NCBI GenBank assembly: GCA_022647765.1
Contig: JALCLH010000004.1
Coordinates: 186,001 to 250,000 of the forward strand
Length of the DNA stretch: 64,000 nucleotides
DNA from: Acidipropionibacterium sp.
GTDB lineage: Bacteria; Actinomycetota; Actinomycetes; Propionibacteriales; Propionibacteriaceae
Direction of reading: 5' to 3'
Positions 45,560 to 56,028 of the stretch are shown here, one piece after another. How positions within the stretch are numbered: the first letter of the stretch is position 1; every line of letters starts with the position of its first letter. The translations under genes were made by a program, and so were the position numbers. The notes beneath the pieces are model-generated. The model was not told the origin of the DNA. It saw nothing but the letters and a program-made list of their open reading frames with translations, and ran no database searches.

Positions 45560-46540
45560 ATGGTGGCGATGTCAGACTCCCAGTCCCCCAGTGATCCGCC
45601 GCTCAGCGGCGATGGCGCGCCCGCGCTGTCTCCCCTATTGGCCTCCGATCCGCCGAAGATCGGGGATTTCTGGCTTGACGCCCGGATGCTGGCGGCCCCC
45701 GCCGGGGTGACCTTCATCGGTCATGACGACGCCGACACCCCGGTGCTGCTCATCCTGCTGTCCGAGGGGGCCGCGGCCGATGCGGCGGCCAGGGACCGGT
45801 TGAGCGGAGAGGTGAATCACCTGCACGCCGAGACCGTGGTGGCCCGCGGCGGGCAGGGGCAGGACGAGGGGCGTCTGGGATATCTGTTCCGCAGCGAGGA
45901 CGACGACCCGGAAGGGCCTGATCAACTCCCGCTGGCGCCCTGGGTGGCACTCGTCAACGACGGGACGCCGTCGGCCAGGGCGGAGGCGCTGCGGATCCTG
46001 CAGGCGATCGACCTGTCGATGACCAACCCGGTCGGGGACCCCTCGGGTCCGGGCTATCGGCTGCACTGGGCCGATCGCAGCGGCACCGGGACCTCGCGGA
46101 CCTGGCCGTTGCCCTGGCCCGGCCGTGGTGACCGGGCGGGCTGGTCGAGTGTCGGCATCGCCTGGTTGCTCATCCTGCTGATCGCCGCCCTCGGCCTGCT
46201 CATCGCGGTGCTTCTGTTCCAGAATGTTCCGCCCAGCCCTCCCCCGCCGCCGGTGCCGACCTCGGCGTCCGGCTCCGGTGGCGGATCGGGCTCGCCCAGT
46301 TCTCCTTCTTCCGGTTCTGGATCTGGATCTGGTTCGCCGTCGTCCGGCTCACCATCCTCGGGTTCCCCGGCGTCTCCCTCGTCGGGATCGGGCTCGCCGC
46401 AGTCGGCGTCCGCCACGCCCTCGGGATCCGGGGAGCCTCGTGATCGGCCTCCCAGCACTCCGCCGACGATGCGCTCTCCCGGCGGCTCCGGGTCCAGCGG
46501 CAGTGCCACCCCCACGCCCACGACGAATACGAAGCTGTGA
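45560..46540 (+). CDS. membrane protein with Ser/Gly/Pro-rich C-terminal tail, unknown function
   Basis: Single TM (GIAWLLILLIAALGLLIAVLLF) then SGSGSGSPSSGSPSSGSP low complexity. Confidence 0.65.
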   Translation: MVAMSDSQSPSDPPLSGDGAPALSPLLASDPPKIGDFWLDARMLAAPAGVTFIGHDDADTPVLLILLSEGAAADAAARDRLSGEVNHLHAETVVARGGQGQDEGRLGYLFRSEDDDPEGPDQLPLAPWVALVNDGTPSARAEALRILQAIDLSMTNPVGDPSGPGYRLHWADRSGTGTSRTWPLPWPGRGDRAGWSSVGIAWLLILLIAALGLLIAVLLFQNVPPSPPPPPVPTSASGSGGGSGSPSSPSSGSGSGSGSPSSGSPSSGSPASPSSGSGSPQSASATPSGSGEPRDRPPSTPPTMRSPGGSGSSGSATPTPTTNTKL

Positions 46541-46542
46541 TC

Positions 46543-47394
46543 ATGGCGCCTTTAGAACTCATCGCGTCCGATCTGGACCAGACCTTCCTGGGCGACGACA
46601 AGGAGCCGTCGGCGGAGAACATCGCGGCCGTGATGGACGCCGCGGCTGCCGGTGTGCGGATCGTCTTCGCCACCGGACGTCCCTACCGGTGGCTGGATGT
46701 GCTGGGGCAGCTGGCTCCCGCCGACCCGACCGTCATCGCTTTCAACGGGGCGGTGAGCGTCGACGCGCGGACCGGTGAGGTGATCCACCAGCAAAGCATC
46801 GACCCCGGGATTCTCGCCGATATCGTCACCGACGTGAGACGGGTGGTGCCGGAGGCCCTGTTCTGCGCCGAGGAGGCTCAGCACTGGGGAATCGAGGCCG
46901 GCTTCGAGAGGTCCTCGGAGAAGGGCGAACCCGATCTGGTGGCTCCGGTGGAGGAGCTGGTCGGCGTGGACCATCGCGTCGTGAAGTTCCTGATTCGCGC
47001 CTGGGGCATTCCCAGCGAGGAGCTGTGCCGGGTGGTGGCGCCGGTGATCGGAGAGAGGGGCACCACGACCTTCTCGTTCAGCGGGCCGGACGGGATTCTG
47101 GAGGTCAGTGCGGCCGGGGTCTCGAAAGGCGCGGCGCTGGCCCAGGTGTGCTCCGATCTGGGTGTTGATCCGGCCCGAGCGGCCGCCTTCGGGGACATGC
47201 CCAATGACATCTCGATGCTCGATCTGGTCGGGCGGCCGTTCGCCGTGGCCAATGCCCACCCCGATGTGCTGGCGCGCGGGTATCCGGTGATCGGCGATCA
47301 CGACGACAGTGCGGTCGGGCGCACCATCACCGCGCTGCTGGCCGGGCGTCCGGGGGTCCAGGGCGAGCCGACGCCGTTCAGCGGGAGCCGCTGA
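46543..47394 (+). CDS. HAD-IIB (Cof-type) hydrolase
   Basis: MAPLELIASDLDQTFLGDDK...GVRIVFATGRPYRW...AFNGA...AAFGDMPNDISMLDLVG. Confidence 0.9.
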   Translation: MAPLELIASDLDQTFLGDDKEPSAENIAAVMDAAAAGVRIVFATGRPYRWLDVLGQLAPADPTVIAFNGAVSVDARTGEVIHQQSIDPGILADIVTDVRRVVPEALFCAEEAQHWGIEAGFERSSEKGEPDLVAPVEELVGVDHRVVKFLIRAWGIPSEELCRVVAPVIGERGTTTFSFSGPDGILEVSAAGVSKGAALAQVCSDLGVDPARAAAFGDMPNDISMLDLVGRPFAVANAHPDVLARGYPVIGDHDDSAVGRTITALLAGRPGVQGEPTPFSGSR

Positions 47395-47436
47395 CTTCCC
47401 GATAGAGTGCATCCCGCGACGCCATCGGTGCCGCAA

Positions 47437-47510
47437 GGGGCGTTAGCTCAGCCGGTCAGAGCAGGGGACTCATAATCCCTGGGTCGTGGGTTCGAGCCCC
47501 ACACGCCCCA
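47437..47510 (+). tRNA. tRNA with anticodon CAT (elongator Met, or Ile2 if lysidine-modified)
   Basis: GGGGCGT TA GCTC...GAGC A GGGGA CTCATAA TCCCT ... GTGGG TTCGAGC CCCAC ACGCCCC A cloverleaf. Confidence 0.93.
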
Positions 47511-47556
47511 CCCGTCGACGAGGCTGTGATTGGCCTTGTCAAACGCAAGTTCTGCC

Positions 47557-47583
47557 CATCCCGAGTAGTGCCGGGATGGGCCG
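47557..47583. terminator. hairpin downstream of tRNA
   Basis: CCCATCCCG-agtagtgc-CGGGATGGG. Confidence 0.5.
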
Positions 47584-47664
47584 GGGTGGTTGATTTCAGG
47601 TTGGGGAGTGAGGCTCCGACCGGCGCAGGTGCGTCAGACACTCCTGCACCAGCGCGACTCGGGA

Positions 47665-48396
47665 TCAGGTGGGTTGAGAAATGAGTCCTGCCAGACCGGC
47701 AATCACCCGAGCTAGCCCGAACTCCCATGCCTGCGCGGCATCATAGGGAGCGTTCATTGCCTCACCAGCGACCCCTCCGACTCTTTGAGCGAGCGGGAAA
47801 TCATCCGCCAGATACTTCGCCAATCGGTGAGCTGATTGTTCCCAAAAGGCACCGAAATCCGGGACCGATGACGGCGTCCTGACAATCCTGCCGGCTGAGG
47901 ACCGCACGAAGTCAAGCAGGAACGTCAATGCAGCGTCGCGGTGAAGGTCGTTGAGGGTCGTGCCGTCGAAAATACGGAGCTCATGGTCGTACTTGGCGAT
48001 GGTGCCTGGGCCGAGCGCTGTCCGTGGGTCGTCGATGTCGAGCAGCCAGGCATGAGCGGAGAGAAGGGCGAGGTTGTCCTCGGCGACACGGCGCGCACGC
48101 GTGTGCCAGGCTGAGCGTCCGAACGATGCCTTGGGCATCTGCGCATACGCATGGTCAGCCATCAACACGAGCAGGTCATCGCGGCTGTTGACGTGGGTGT
48201 ACACCGACATCGCCGTCATATCGAGGGCCTGAGCGAGCCCCCGGACGGTGACCGCGGCGAGGCCGCCCGCATCTGCAATGTCGATGGCCTTGCTGACGAT
48301 GTCGCCGGTCGAGTAGCGGGCCTTGGGGCCACGACGGCCACCGCCTGGCGCGCCCGGGCTGTCTCGCCACATCAGGTCAATCAGCGGTCTCGGCAC
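47665..48396 (-). CDS. TetR/AcrR-family regulator with TetR_C-like C-terminal domain
   Basis: YSTGDIVSKAIDIADAGGLAAVTVRGLAQALDMTAMSVYTHVNSRDDLLVLMADHAY. Confidence 0.87.
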   Translation of the reverse strand: MPRPLIDLMWRDSPGAPGGGRRGPKARYSTGDIVSKAIDIADAGGLAAVTVRGLAQALDMTAMSVYTHVNSRDDLLVLMADHAYAQMPKASFGRSAWHTRARRVAEDNLALLSAHAWLLDIDDPRTALGPGTIAKYDHELRIFDGTTLNDLHRDAALTFLLDFVRSSAGRIVRTPSSVPDFGAFWEQSAHRLAKYLADDFPLAQRVGGVAGEAMNAPYDAAQAWEFGLARVIAGLAGLISQPT

Positions 48397-48425
48397 TTCT
48401 GAACCTTCTCGCGGCTACTATTACA

Positions 48426-48440
48426 ATGTACACTGTACAT
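48426..48440. promoter_or_regulatory. palindromic operator ATGTACA-C-TGTACAT
   Basis: Perfect 7-bp arms between divergent TetR and VOC genes. Confidence 0.65.
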
Positions 48441-48462
48441 AGTTTAGCATAAGGAGCCTCCC

Positions 48463-48843
48463 GTGAACATCACTCAGACCGCCATCTCTCTCAACGTCTC
48501 CGACATTGATGCATCGGCGTCGTTCGCCAAGACGCACTTCGGCTACGAGGAGGCAATGGCGACAGACGGATTCGTGTCGCTCCAGCACGCCACGGCTGGC
48601 CCCAACCTCATCTTCTTGGCGACCGGCCTGGCTACCTTCAAGCCGAGCGAGATCGCCGGACCGGCTGGCCAGGGCCTGCTGCTCGTTTTCGTGGTGGACG
48701 ATCTCGACGAGCAGTTCAAGCGCATCGAGAAGACTGGAGCCCGCGTTGTGACACCGCCGGAGACCGAGCCATGGGGTGAGCGTTACTGCCAGTTCGCGGA
48801 CCCGAACGGGCTCATCTGGCAGCTCGTGCAGTGGGTCAACTGA
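48463..48843 (+). CDS. VOC (glyoxalase/bleomycin resistance-like) family protein
   Basis: AISLNVSDIDASASFAKTHFGYEEAM...FADPNGLIWQLVQW. Confidence 0.87.
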   Translation: MNITQTAISLNVSDIDASASFAKTHFGYEEAMATDGFVSLQHATAGPNLIFLATGLATFKPSEIAGPAGQGLLLVFVVDDLDEQFKRIEKTGARVVTPPETEPWGERYCQFADPNGLIWQLVQWVN

Positions 48844-48935
48844 CGTGCCCCGACTAGCGATCCCATCGCCAGGCTCGATATCAATGACAGCTGTACCGGC
48901 ACTTGCCAGGTCTTCTCACGTCGCAGCGGGAGGGG

Positions 48936-49511
48936 CTATGCGCCCTCGTCGCTGGATGGGCGAGCAGGATCGGTGGTGCTGTCCTGTCGGTGTGATACTT
49001 CCAGCTCTTTGGCCCATTCCTCGACCCGCTTGACGCTCTCCTCTTCACTGAGGTCTTCGACACGCGTCATGATCGACCAACGCACTCCGAAGGGGTCGCG
49101 GATCGAGGCGTAGCGGTCGCCGGAGACGAAGGTGCTGAGTGGTTCACGGATTGTCGCGCCAGCGCGCTCCGCCCGCTCCACGACAGCGTCAGCGTCTTCG
49201 CAGTACAAGCCGATCGAGTAGCAATCGCCGTCACCTTCAGGGGCTGGCACGACGCCGAATGCGGCATTCGGTTCTCCGATCTGGAGCCGCCCGTCACCGA
49301 AGTCGAGTTCCGCGTCGATGACGACGCCCTCAACTTCGGTCACGCTCAGGATGCGGGCGCCGAAGACTGACTGGTAAAACTCAATCGCCTGCGCCGCCCG
49401 AGGAACAGCCAGGAAGGGTGTCAGGCTTGTGAACCCGTGTGGCACTCCGGCGGTCGTGTGGTCACCTGTGACGCCTACCTGGCGCGAGCTATCGTCGTTC
49501 ATAGGCTCCAA
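48936..49511 (-). CDS. VOC/PhnB-like family protein
   Basis: LTPFLAVPRAAQAIEFYQSVFGARILSVTEVEG...RYASIRDPFGVRWSIMTRVEDLS. Confidence 0.85.
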   Translation of the reverse strand: MEPMNDDSSRQVGVTGDHTTAGVPHGFTSLTPFLAVPRAAQAIEFYQSVFGARILSVTEVEGVVIDAELDFGDGRLQIGEPNAAFGVVPAPEGDGDCYSIGLYCEDADAVVERAERAGATIREPLSTFVSGDRYASIRDPFGVRWSIMTRVEDLSEEESVKRVEEWAKELEVSHRQDSTTDPARPSSDEGA

Positions 49512-49571
49512 GCTATTGCTGGGCTGGGCGTACTGTCTTGAAGATTCGCGACCAGTTCAAAGGGAGGACAG

Positions 49572-50376
49572 ATGCCCCACCCCATTCACGGCAGAGGCAT
49601 TCTCTACCCGACCAGGCTCCCGACGTTCCAGCGAGTCGCCGCACCCGCCGAGCTGGCCGACCTGATCCGATGGTTCTGGATACCCCGTTGGGACATACCG
49701 CCGGGGCGTTCTTCTCGGCAACACGTGCTGGCTTTCCCGGCGTCCAATCTCGTCATCGAAAGCCATGGCGTAACCCTTGCTGGTCCAACTACAAAGAGTT
49801 CTTATCGGGATTTGCGTGGTACTGGATGGGCTGTTGGTGCATTGCTTCGGCCAGCCGCGATTGAGTCGTTGTGCGACGACCCGAGCGCCATCCGGGACAC
49901 CGCGATCGCATTCGAAGCGCCCGACCTCCATCGCACCTGTCTTCGCGGCCATGGAAGACGACGACAAGGAGACTACTATCGGGCGCGCAACTGCTGCATA
50001 TGCGACCTGGGTTCAGTCGCGATTGACGCCGCCGGATGAGCGGGGCATACTCGCTAATGCGATTGAGGACTTGATCGCTTCCGATCCAGGGATTATGCGA
50101 ATCGGCCAGTTAGCCGAACGCTTCCACATCACTGCTCGCCACGTTCAACGTCTGATGCATCGCTACGTGGGACTCTCACCAGTGGCCACCATCCGCCGCT
50201 ACCGTCTTCAAGAAGCTATTGAGCGGCTGCGGGAGGATAGCTCGCTCACGATAGCTCAGATCGCGGCCGAACTCGGGTACGCCGATCATGCGCACCTGAC
50301 TCGGGACTTCCGTCAAGCTCTTGGTCTTGCTCCGGTCAACTACCGACGCGACTCCCGCGCCGATGCCCCGGACTGA
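49572..50376 (+). CDS. AraC-family transcriptional regulator, frame break near 49930
   Basis: N-terminal DUF6597-like region in frame of 49572; C-terminal HTH AERFHITARHVQRLMHRYVGLSPVATIRRYRLQEAIERL...AAELGYADHAHLTRDFRQALGLAPVNYRR in frame of 49777. Confidence 0.82.
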
Positions 50377-50609
50377 GACGATACAGGTAGGTGTGCCGCT
50401 ATCGATGCCACACCACCAGCCCGTCGACCACCGTGCTTGCGTGTCGGCGTCGACTCCGTCGGAAATCACCTTTCCAACGACGCCCACGCTCCCAATCTCG
50501 GCACCCAGTCCATCAGCCGGAGCAACCTGAAGAGCCTAGTCCCTTCGCAATCTTCGCAGTCTTATACGTCCTCCGACGCCGGCCCGACATCGTCGTCGAG
50601 TACTTCGGG

Positions 50610-53250
50610 ATGCCGACGGCCAAAGCCTTCTGCCTTCCGTTCAAGCTCGACACACCACTGGTTCCTGCGGCCGACGCTGTTGCCGTGCGAGAGGCCTTAG
50701 CCCGTACCCCCGAAGTCGCCACCGACGCCCAGGCCCTCTTCGACCAAGCGGCCGGGACAGAGAATTCTCCGCAGGCTTTGGAGCTCGTGGAGGCCGGGCA
50801 AACGAAACTCCGCGATGCCGGATTCGGCCCCCACGCGGCACAGCACAACAAAGACCGCTACCGACTCCTGGCGGCCGTGGGCCGTGCAGATGAGGCAGCA
50901 CGCGATGTCCTGGCGCAGTTCTGGACCGCATTGGACCAGGGCCTATCCACCACCGCACAACTCACCCAGACCCAATTCACAGAGCTAGCCAAAGTCGCCG
51001 CGACTAATGAGACAACTGATGCCGAAGATCACGCGAGCGTCAGCGAACGGATCAAGCTGTGCCAACGCTTCGCCGAAACTGCGACCGCGCTGTATTCCAA
51101 CCCGCTGGCCCAGCTTCCCCATATCGAGACACTGCGGATCGGGGAGCCCCTCGACCAGATCCGACTCTTTCTGCTTCGCCGGCGAAGCAGCTCTCGCCAA
51201 CGACGCCCGCGAATGGCTGATCAGCGCTGTCCCCGCCCTCACCGAACTCGCGGGAGCCTCCTCGGCAGACCCGGTACTGCACACCCGGTTACGACTCCTG
51301 CTGGCCGAGACAACCGCAGAATGGGCAGACCTGCTGGCTGACGTACGACAAGTCAACCTCGGCTACGCCCTCCTCGGACTGGTCACCGCTCGTTACGCGC
51401 GCGACCTCGCCCTCCACCAACGATTCAGCGAAGCCGACCTCGCCTGGGACGAAGCATCCGCCGCTGCCTCACTCGCACGGCAGTGGCGCGAAGCATCGAC
51501 CCGGGTCCTGAGCCGTCGCGCCTTCCGATCGCATTGGAACCCGTTCACTAGCAACGACCTTCTCCCCATGCAAACCGCGCTGCAGCAAATGGGAACCTCC
51601 ACGCCGCTCATTCCCAATGCCGAGCACGCCTACGAAGACGCGCTGGCCGACCTGAGCGATCAGAAGCTGCGATCGGCCGCGATATCGGCGCAACGCGCGC
51701 TACGCGACGCCATCACGATCAGCGACTGGGCCGGGGAGGACCGTGCACGCCGTGCGCTTGCCGCGATCCTTATCGAGTCCGACGAGCCAGTCCGGGCCGC
51801 CCACCACCTAGCCCGCGCCGGAGCCGCCAAAGCGATCGAAGCCTTGGGCGCATCTCATCCGCTCGAGTTCGTCAACATCGTCGAGGACCTTGACTCGCCC
51901 AACTACTGGACCGTCGGCACGACCTACCGGCTCCTGGCCGTCCAAGCCGATCTCATCCCCGACGACCTCATCGGCGCTCTCACCACTCACCTCGTCGGCG
52001 AACTGACTGCGGCCGAGACTGGTACCAGGCCGGACCTACGTTCCTTCGCAACCTCCCGCTACAACAACGCCATCAAACTCCTGGCTGGCATCGCCGACCG
52101 CCTCCAAGCGTTGGCCGCCGACGAGGTGCTCTGTCATTTCGAGAAACAACCGCCGGTCGAGCCGAACCACTACCGCTACCACGACGAAGACGAAGCCACC
52201 ACCGTGGCCAAGATCGCAAACACTCACCCCCAACTGGCCACCCGAGCCATTGCACACCTCGTGGCCCTGCTCAGTCGCTCGCAGCCCGCACGCACTTCCA
52301 CCGCCATCGACGCTGTCGAGCGCAACCACCCCATCGCTCATGACGCGTTAGCCGCGCTCGCAGCCACAGACGACCGATGGGCACAGGAGATGCTCGCATT
52401 CCATGACACCCGCGAGGTCGACCCCATGGCGGCCACTGCAGCGCTAAGCTGGCTAGCCACCCCACTCCACCACGTCGATGGTGTCTACTCCGTCGGCACC
52501 GGCACGGTCGGTGACTCCCTACTCGTTCGGCACCTTCCCGCCACGGACGTCGACGCTGCCGTGACCGAACTCCTCCAACGCGCCGACGATCCCCACGTCG
52601 GCTCCGGTGATCGCGGGCAGTACCTCATCGCCGCCAACAACCTCGCGCGCCACATCACGCCAACCAAGCGCGCCGACTATTTCGCCACTGCAGCGCGTCT
52701 AGCCACCTCGCCGACACCCTCGGACCACGACAAGCTCGACGAACAGTTCACCCACAAACTCGGCGCCGTCCGCATCAACGGCACCCCCCACGACGCTCGC
52801 GGCGAAGCAACCACATTGGCCGCCGCTCTCGCCGCCGACGATGCACAACGTAGCGAAGCCCGACGCCTGGCCTACTCACTGCTCGGCACAGACTCCGACT
52901 ACTGGCCCACCAGAGCATTGCACCAACTCGGCGACACCCTCAACGACGACCTCGCGTTCCTCGCCACCCAAGGCTGGGCCATTCGCAGCCTCGCAGCCAG
53001 CCTCTGGCCCGAGCACGGCCAGCCGGCCCATCTCGGAGCACGACTGGCGGCTGATCCCGACGTCCGAGTCCGGGGCGCCCTCGCTCGCGCGCTCTCGGAG
53101 CAGTCGGGTTCAACGCACCCGGCGGTGCGCGAACAACTTGCCAATGACCCAGCCCACAGTGTCCGCGAAGCCGTCAGCAAGACGTCATCCTCTCCCTTCG
53201 CCGAGACCGCGACACAACCTTCGACCCACTCCCAAGCGCCAGCTCACTAG
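50610..53250 (+). CDS. large HEAT/TPR-repeat-like protein of unknown function, frame break near 51165; true start unclear
   Basis: Two overlapping ORFs (50391..51341 and 51007..53250) join at DQ-RLFCFAGEAALANDAREW; helical repeats, C-terminal LGARLAADPDVRVRGALARALSEQ...REQLANDPAHSVREAVSK HEAT-like. Confidence 0.6.
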
Positions 53251-53522
53251 GAGCCGACTTAGCATCCGAGCCCCTTGAGCGCCGGTAGATCGGGGCCGAG
53301 ACACGGCTACGACTCACGAAAATCCCTCCCGTGCAAGACCGTCACCGGCGCGCCCTCGTCCCGGCGTCAATGCGCCACTGCCCACCGGCGATGTCCTTCA
53401 GGCGGCGACAAGGCAATCCCGAGGGCGATCTTCCTTGCAGGTCCTCTACTCGGGCTCTCCGATCCTCCGTGGTCTCCTTCCGCACGGACGAAGACTGCCA
53501 CCGGCAGCAACAACGGCCGTGC

Positions 53523-54290
53523 TCACTCCTTTCCATGCGGGTCAAGCTGATTGAGGCTGGCGACGACCTGGTCGTAGTCACCGCGGATCTCGCCGTAGCG
53601 GAGGAACTTGACGCGCTCGACTTGGATCTCCTTGGCGGCTGGCTGGGTTTCGATCAAGCCGACGACCTCGCTGACGAAGTCATCGAGGGGCATCGCGAAG
53701 CTGCTGTCGCGCTGCCCTGGCATTAGGTCGGTGGCGACCGATGGCGGTTCCAGCTCCAGCACCTTCACGTTCGTGTCGGCGAGTTGGAGGCGAAGAGATT
53801 CGCTTAGCATGTGGACCGCTGCCTTGGTCGCGTTATAGCTGGGTGTAACGGCCAGCGGCGCGAACGCCAGCCCGGAGGAGACAGTCAGGATCGTGGCATC
53901 CGGCCGGGAACGCAGATGTTCGATGTAGGCCGCGATCAGGCGGATCGGGCCGAGGAGATTGGTCGTGACGGTGGCCTCGGCATGGGCGAGGAAGCCGTCG
54001 GAGGTTGTCCAGTCCTCAACGCCCATGATCCCCGCCATCGTCACCAGTACATTCAGATCCGGGTGCGCGGCGAGCACCTTAGTAGCAGTCTCCCGGATGC
54101 TCTCAGGGTCGGTGGTATCGATCCGGACCGCGTCGATACCGGGGTGGTCGGCGGCGATTTGTTCCAACAGCTCGGTGCGCCGGCCGCCCACGACGACCGT
54201 GTTGCCCTTCTCCCGAAGCCGGAGCGCGAGAGCGAGCCCGATGCCGCTGGTGGCACCAGGAATGAAGATGGTGTTCCCTGTGATGTTCAT
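53523..54290 (-). CDS. SDR family oxidoreductase
   Basis: MNITGNTIFIPGATSGIGLALALRLREKGNTVVVGGRR...YNATKAAVHMLSESLRLQL. Confidence 0.9.
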   Translation of the reverse strand: MNITGNTIFIPGATSGIGLALALRLREKGNTVVVGGRRTELLEQIAADHPGIDAVRIDTTDPESIRETATKVLAAHPDLNVLVTMAGIMGVEDWTTSDGFLAHAEATVTTNLLGPIRLIAAYIEHLRSRPDATILTVSSGLAFAPLAVTPSYNATKAAVHMLSESLRLQLADTNVKVLELEPPSVATDLMPGQRDSSFAMPLDDFVSEVVGLIETQPAAKEIQVERVKFLRYGEIRGDYDQVVASLNQLDPHGKE

Positions 54291-54390
54291 GGTTGAAGTA
54301 TTCGGCGCTCAAGAGGTCAGTTCCAGGGAGCGGTTATAGGGGGATCACCGCTCCCTCTCTCACATCTCGGCGAACGACGATACTGGGAGA

Positions 54391-55272
54391 ATGGATCGTG
54401 ACGCGCTAGCCGACTTCCTCCGCCATCAGCGCGAGGGCCTGCAACCGGCCGACATCGGCCTGAGCGTCGGGCCGCGCAGACGAACCAGCGGGCTACGCCG
54501 GGAAGAGGTCGCCCAGCTGGCGGCGATGTCGACGGACTACTACACCCGGTTGGAACAGCGCCGCGGCCCACAACCAAGCGTGCAAATGGTCGCATCCCTC
54601 GCCCGCGCCCTACGATTGAGTCCGGAGGAGCGCGACTACCTATATCAGGTCTCCGGTTACAGCGCTCCCGACCGCGTCACCAGCGGGGACTACATTCCCC
54701 CAGGGCTCTTGCGCGTGCTTGACCGCCTCACCGAAACCCCCGCACTGATCATCTCGGCCATCGGAGAGACCCTCGTGCAGAACGAACCCGCGAAGGCACT
54801 GTTCGGCGACGTCAGCCAGCTGACCGGCATGGAACGCAGCAGCATTTACCGCTGGTTCATCCACCCCAAGCAGGAACGCTGGCGCTACCCGGAAAGTGAC
54901 CGTGACCGGCAGAGTCGAGCCCAAGTTGCCTCGCTGCGCGCCGCGCTGGGTGCCATGGGAAAAGACTCGCGCGCCGGCGCGCTTGCCAGAGAACTGACCC
55001 AGCGGAGTACCGAGTTCGCGACCCTCTGGGCCGCACACGAGGTGAGCCGCCGATTCGAAGACCACAAGACCCTCATCCACCCAGAAATCGGAGAAATCGA
55101 GGTAGATTGCCAAGCCCTATTCACCGAGGACGAGACCCAGGTCCTGCTCATCCTCACCGCACCGCCCAGAACTGAGGCCGCAAGCAAGCTCGACCTCCTC
55201 GCAACCCTCGGCACCCAGCAGTTCCAAGGCAACCGACAATCAGACAACACATCCTCCACCCCTCCCAAGTAG
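54391..55272 (+). CDS. XRE-family regulator with MmyB-like ligand-binding domain
   Basis: RRRTSGLRREEVAQLAAMSTDYYTRLEQRRGPQPSVQMVASLARALRLSPEERDYLYQVSGY. Confidence 0.9.
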   Translation: MDRDALADFLRHQREGLQPADIGLSVGPRRRTSGLRREEVAQLAAMSTDYYTRLEQRRGPQPSVQMVASLARALRLSPEERDYLYQVSGYSAPDRVTSGDYIPPGLLRVLDRLTETPALIISAIGETLVQNEPAKALFGDVSQLTGMERSSIYRWFIHPKQERWRYPESDRDRQSRAQVASLRAALGAMGKDSRAGALARELTQRSTEFATLWAAHEVSRRFEDHKTLIHPEIGEIEVDCQALFTEDETQVLLILTAPPRTEAASKLDLLATLGTQQFQGNRQSDNTSSTPPK

Positions 55273-55314
55273 GACTCACACGCAACTGCCCAGACGACCT
55301 GGCGCGTTCTGCGG

Positions 55315-55908
55315 TCACTTCCGACGTGTCGACGGCGACGGCATCAAACGCAGGCCGTCGATGAGCAATGCGATCATCCGGCGAGCTTGGTCGCGCTGCT
55401 CCGGTTCTCCGGCCATATAAGCGATTCCCCCTAGCTGAGCCAATACGTCTGACGCAGCCACGTCGGATCGGAAACGGCCACTGCCGATGCCAGCAGCGAT
55501 GAGCGTTTGCGTTGCGCTGATGAGTCTGCCGAGCGTCTCGTTGTACAGAGGAGAGCCAGTCGTCATCATCGCTTGCAATGTGTCGACCATCCCATGCTTC
55601 GTGGTCATGTACTCAAGAAAGCGCTCCATCCACGACGCCATCGCCTCATCGGCGGACAACTCAGCGGACAGTTCGGGAGCGGCATCGCAGAGCCGAGCCA
55701 ACTCATTTCTGAAAGTGGCCTCGATAAGTGCTTCACGGGTGGGAAAATGGCGGAACAAAGTGGCTATGCCCACGCCTGCCTCGCGGGCGATTCCGTTCAA
55801 TGAGGTCTGAACCCCGTCACGGGCGAACACCTTTGCCGCCGCCGTCAACAGCCTCTGCTGGTTGCGCCTCGCATCCGCCCGCCGGTTCGGCTGCGTCTTG
55901 TCAACCAT
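55315..55908 (-). CDS. TetR/AcrR-family regulator
   Basis: RADARRNQQRLLTAAAKVFARDGVQTSLNGIAREAGVGIATLFRHFPTREALIEATF. Confidence 0.9.
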   Translation of the reverse strand: MVDKTQPNRRADARRNQQRLLTAAAKVFARDGVQTSLNGIAREAGVGIATLFRHFPTREALIEATFRNELARLCDAAPELSAELSADEAMASWMERFLEYMTTKHGMVDTLQAMMTTGSPLYNETLGRLISATQTLIAAGIGSGRFRSDVAASDVLAQLGGIAYMAGEPEQRDQARRMIALLIDGLRLMPSPSTRRK

Positions 55909-55935
55909 CTCTCCATCCTCACATCTGCTTGCAAA

Positions 55936-55976
55936 CGGAACGCACTCCGATTATTCTGTAACCGGAGGCTGCTCCG
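55936..55976. promoter_or_regulatory. tandem operator-like inverted repeats (CGGA-N6-TCCGATT; CGGAG-N4-CTCCGATT)
   Basis: ACGGAACGCACTCCGATT and CCGGAGGCTGCTCCGATT spaced 27 bp, between divergent TetR and SnoaL-like genes. Confidence 0.5.
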
Positions 55977-56028
55977 ATTGAGTCTACTCGTTTGGAGAAG
56001 CCAGACGACACGGCAGAGAGGACACAGA

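Noticed and set aside
46260-46440. Tandem TCTGGA/GGTTCT-type short repeats in the membrane protein tail
   Set aside because: Coding Ser/Gly low complexity with irregular unit length; no evidence for phase variation
47456-47728. 90-aa minus ORF ending ACGARTHDPGIMSPLL
   Set aside because: Typical antisense translation through a tRNA gene
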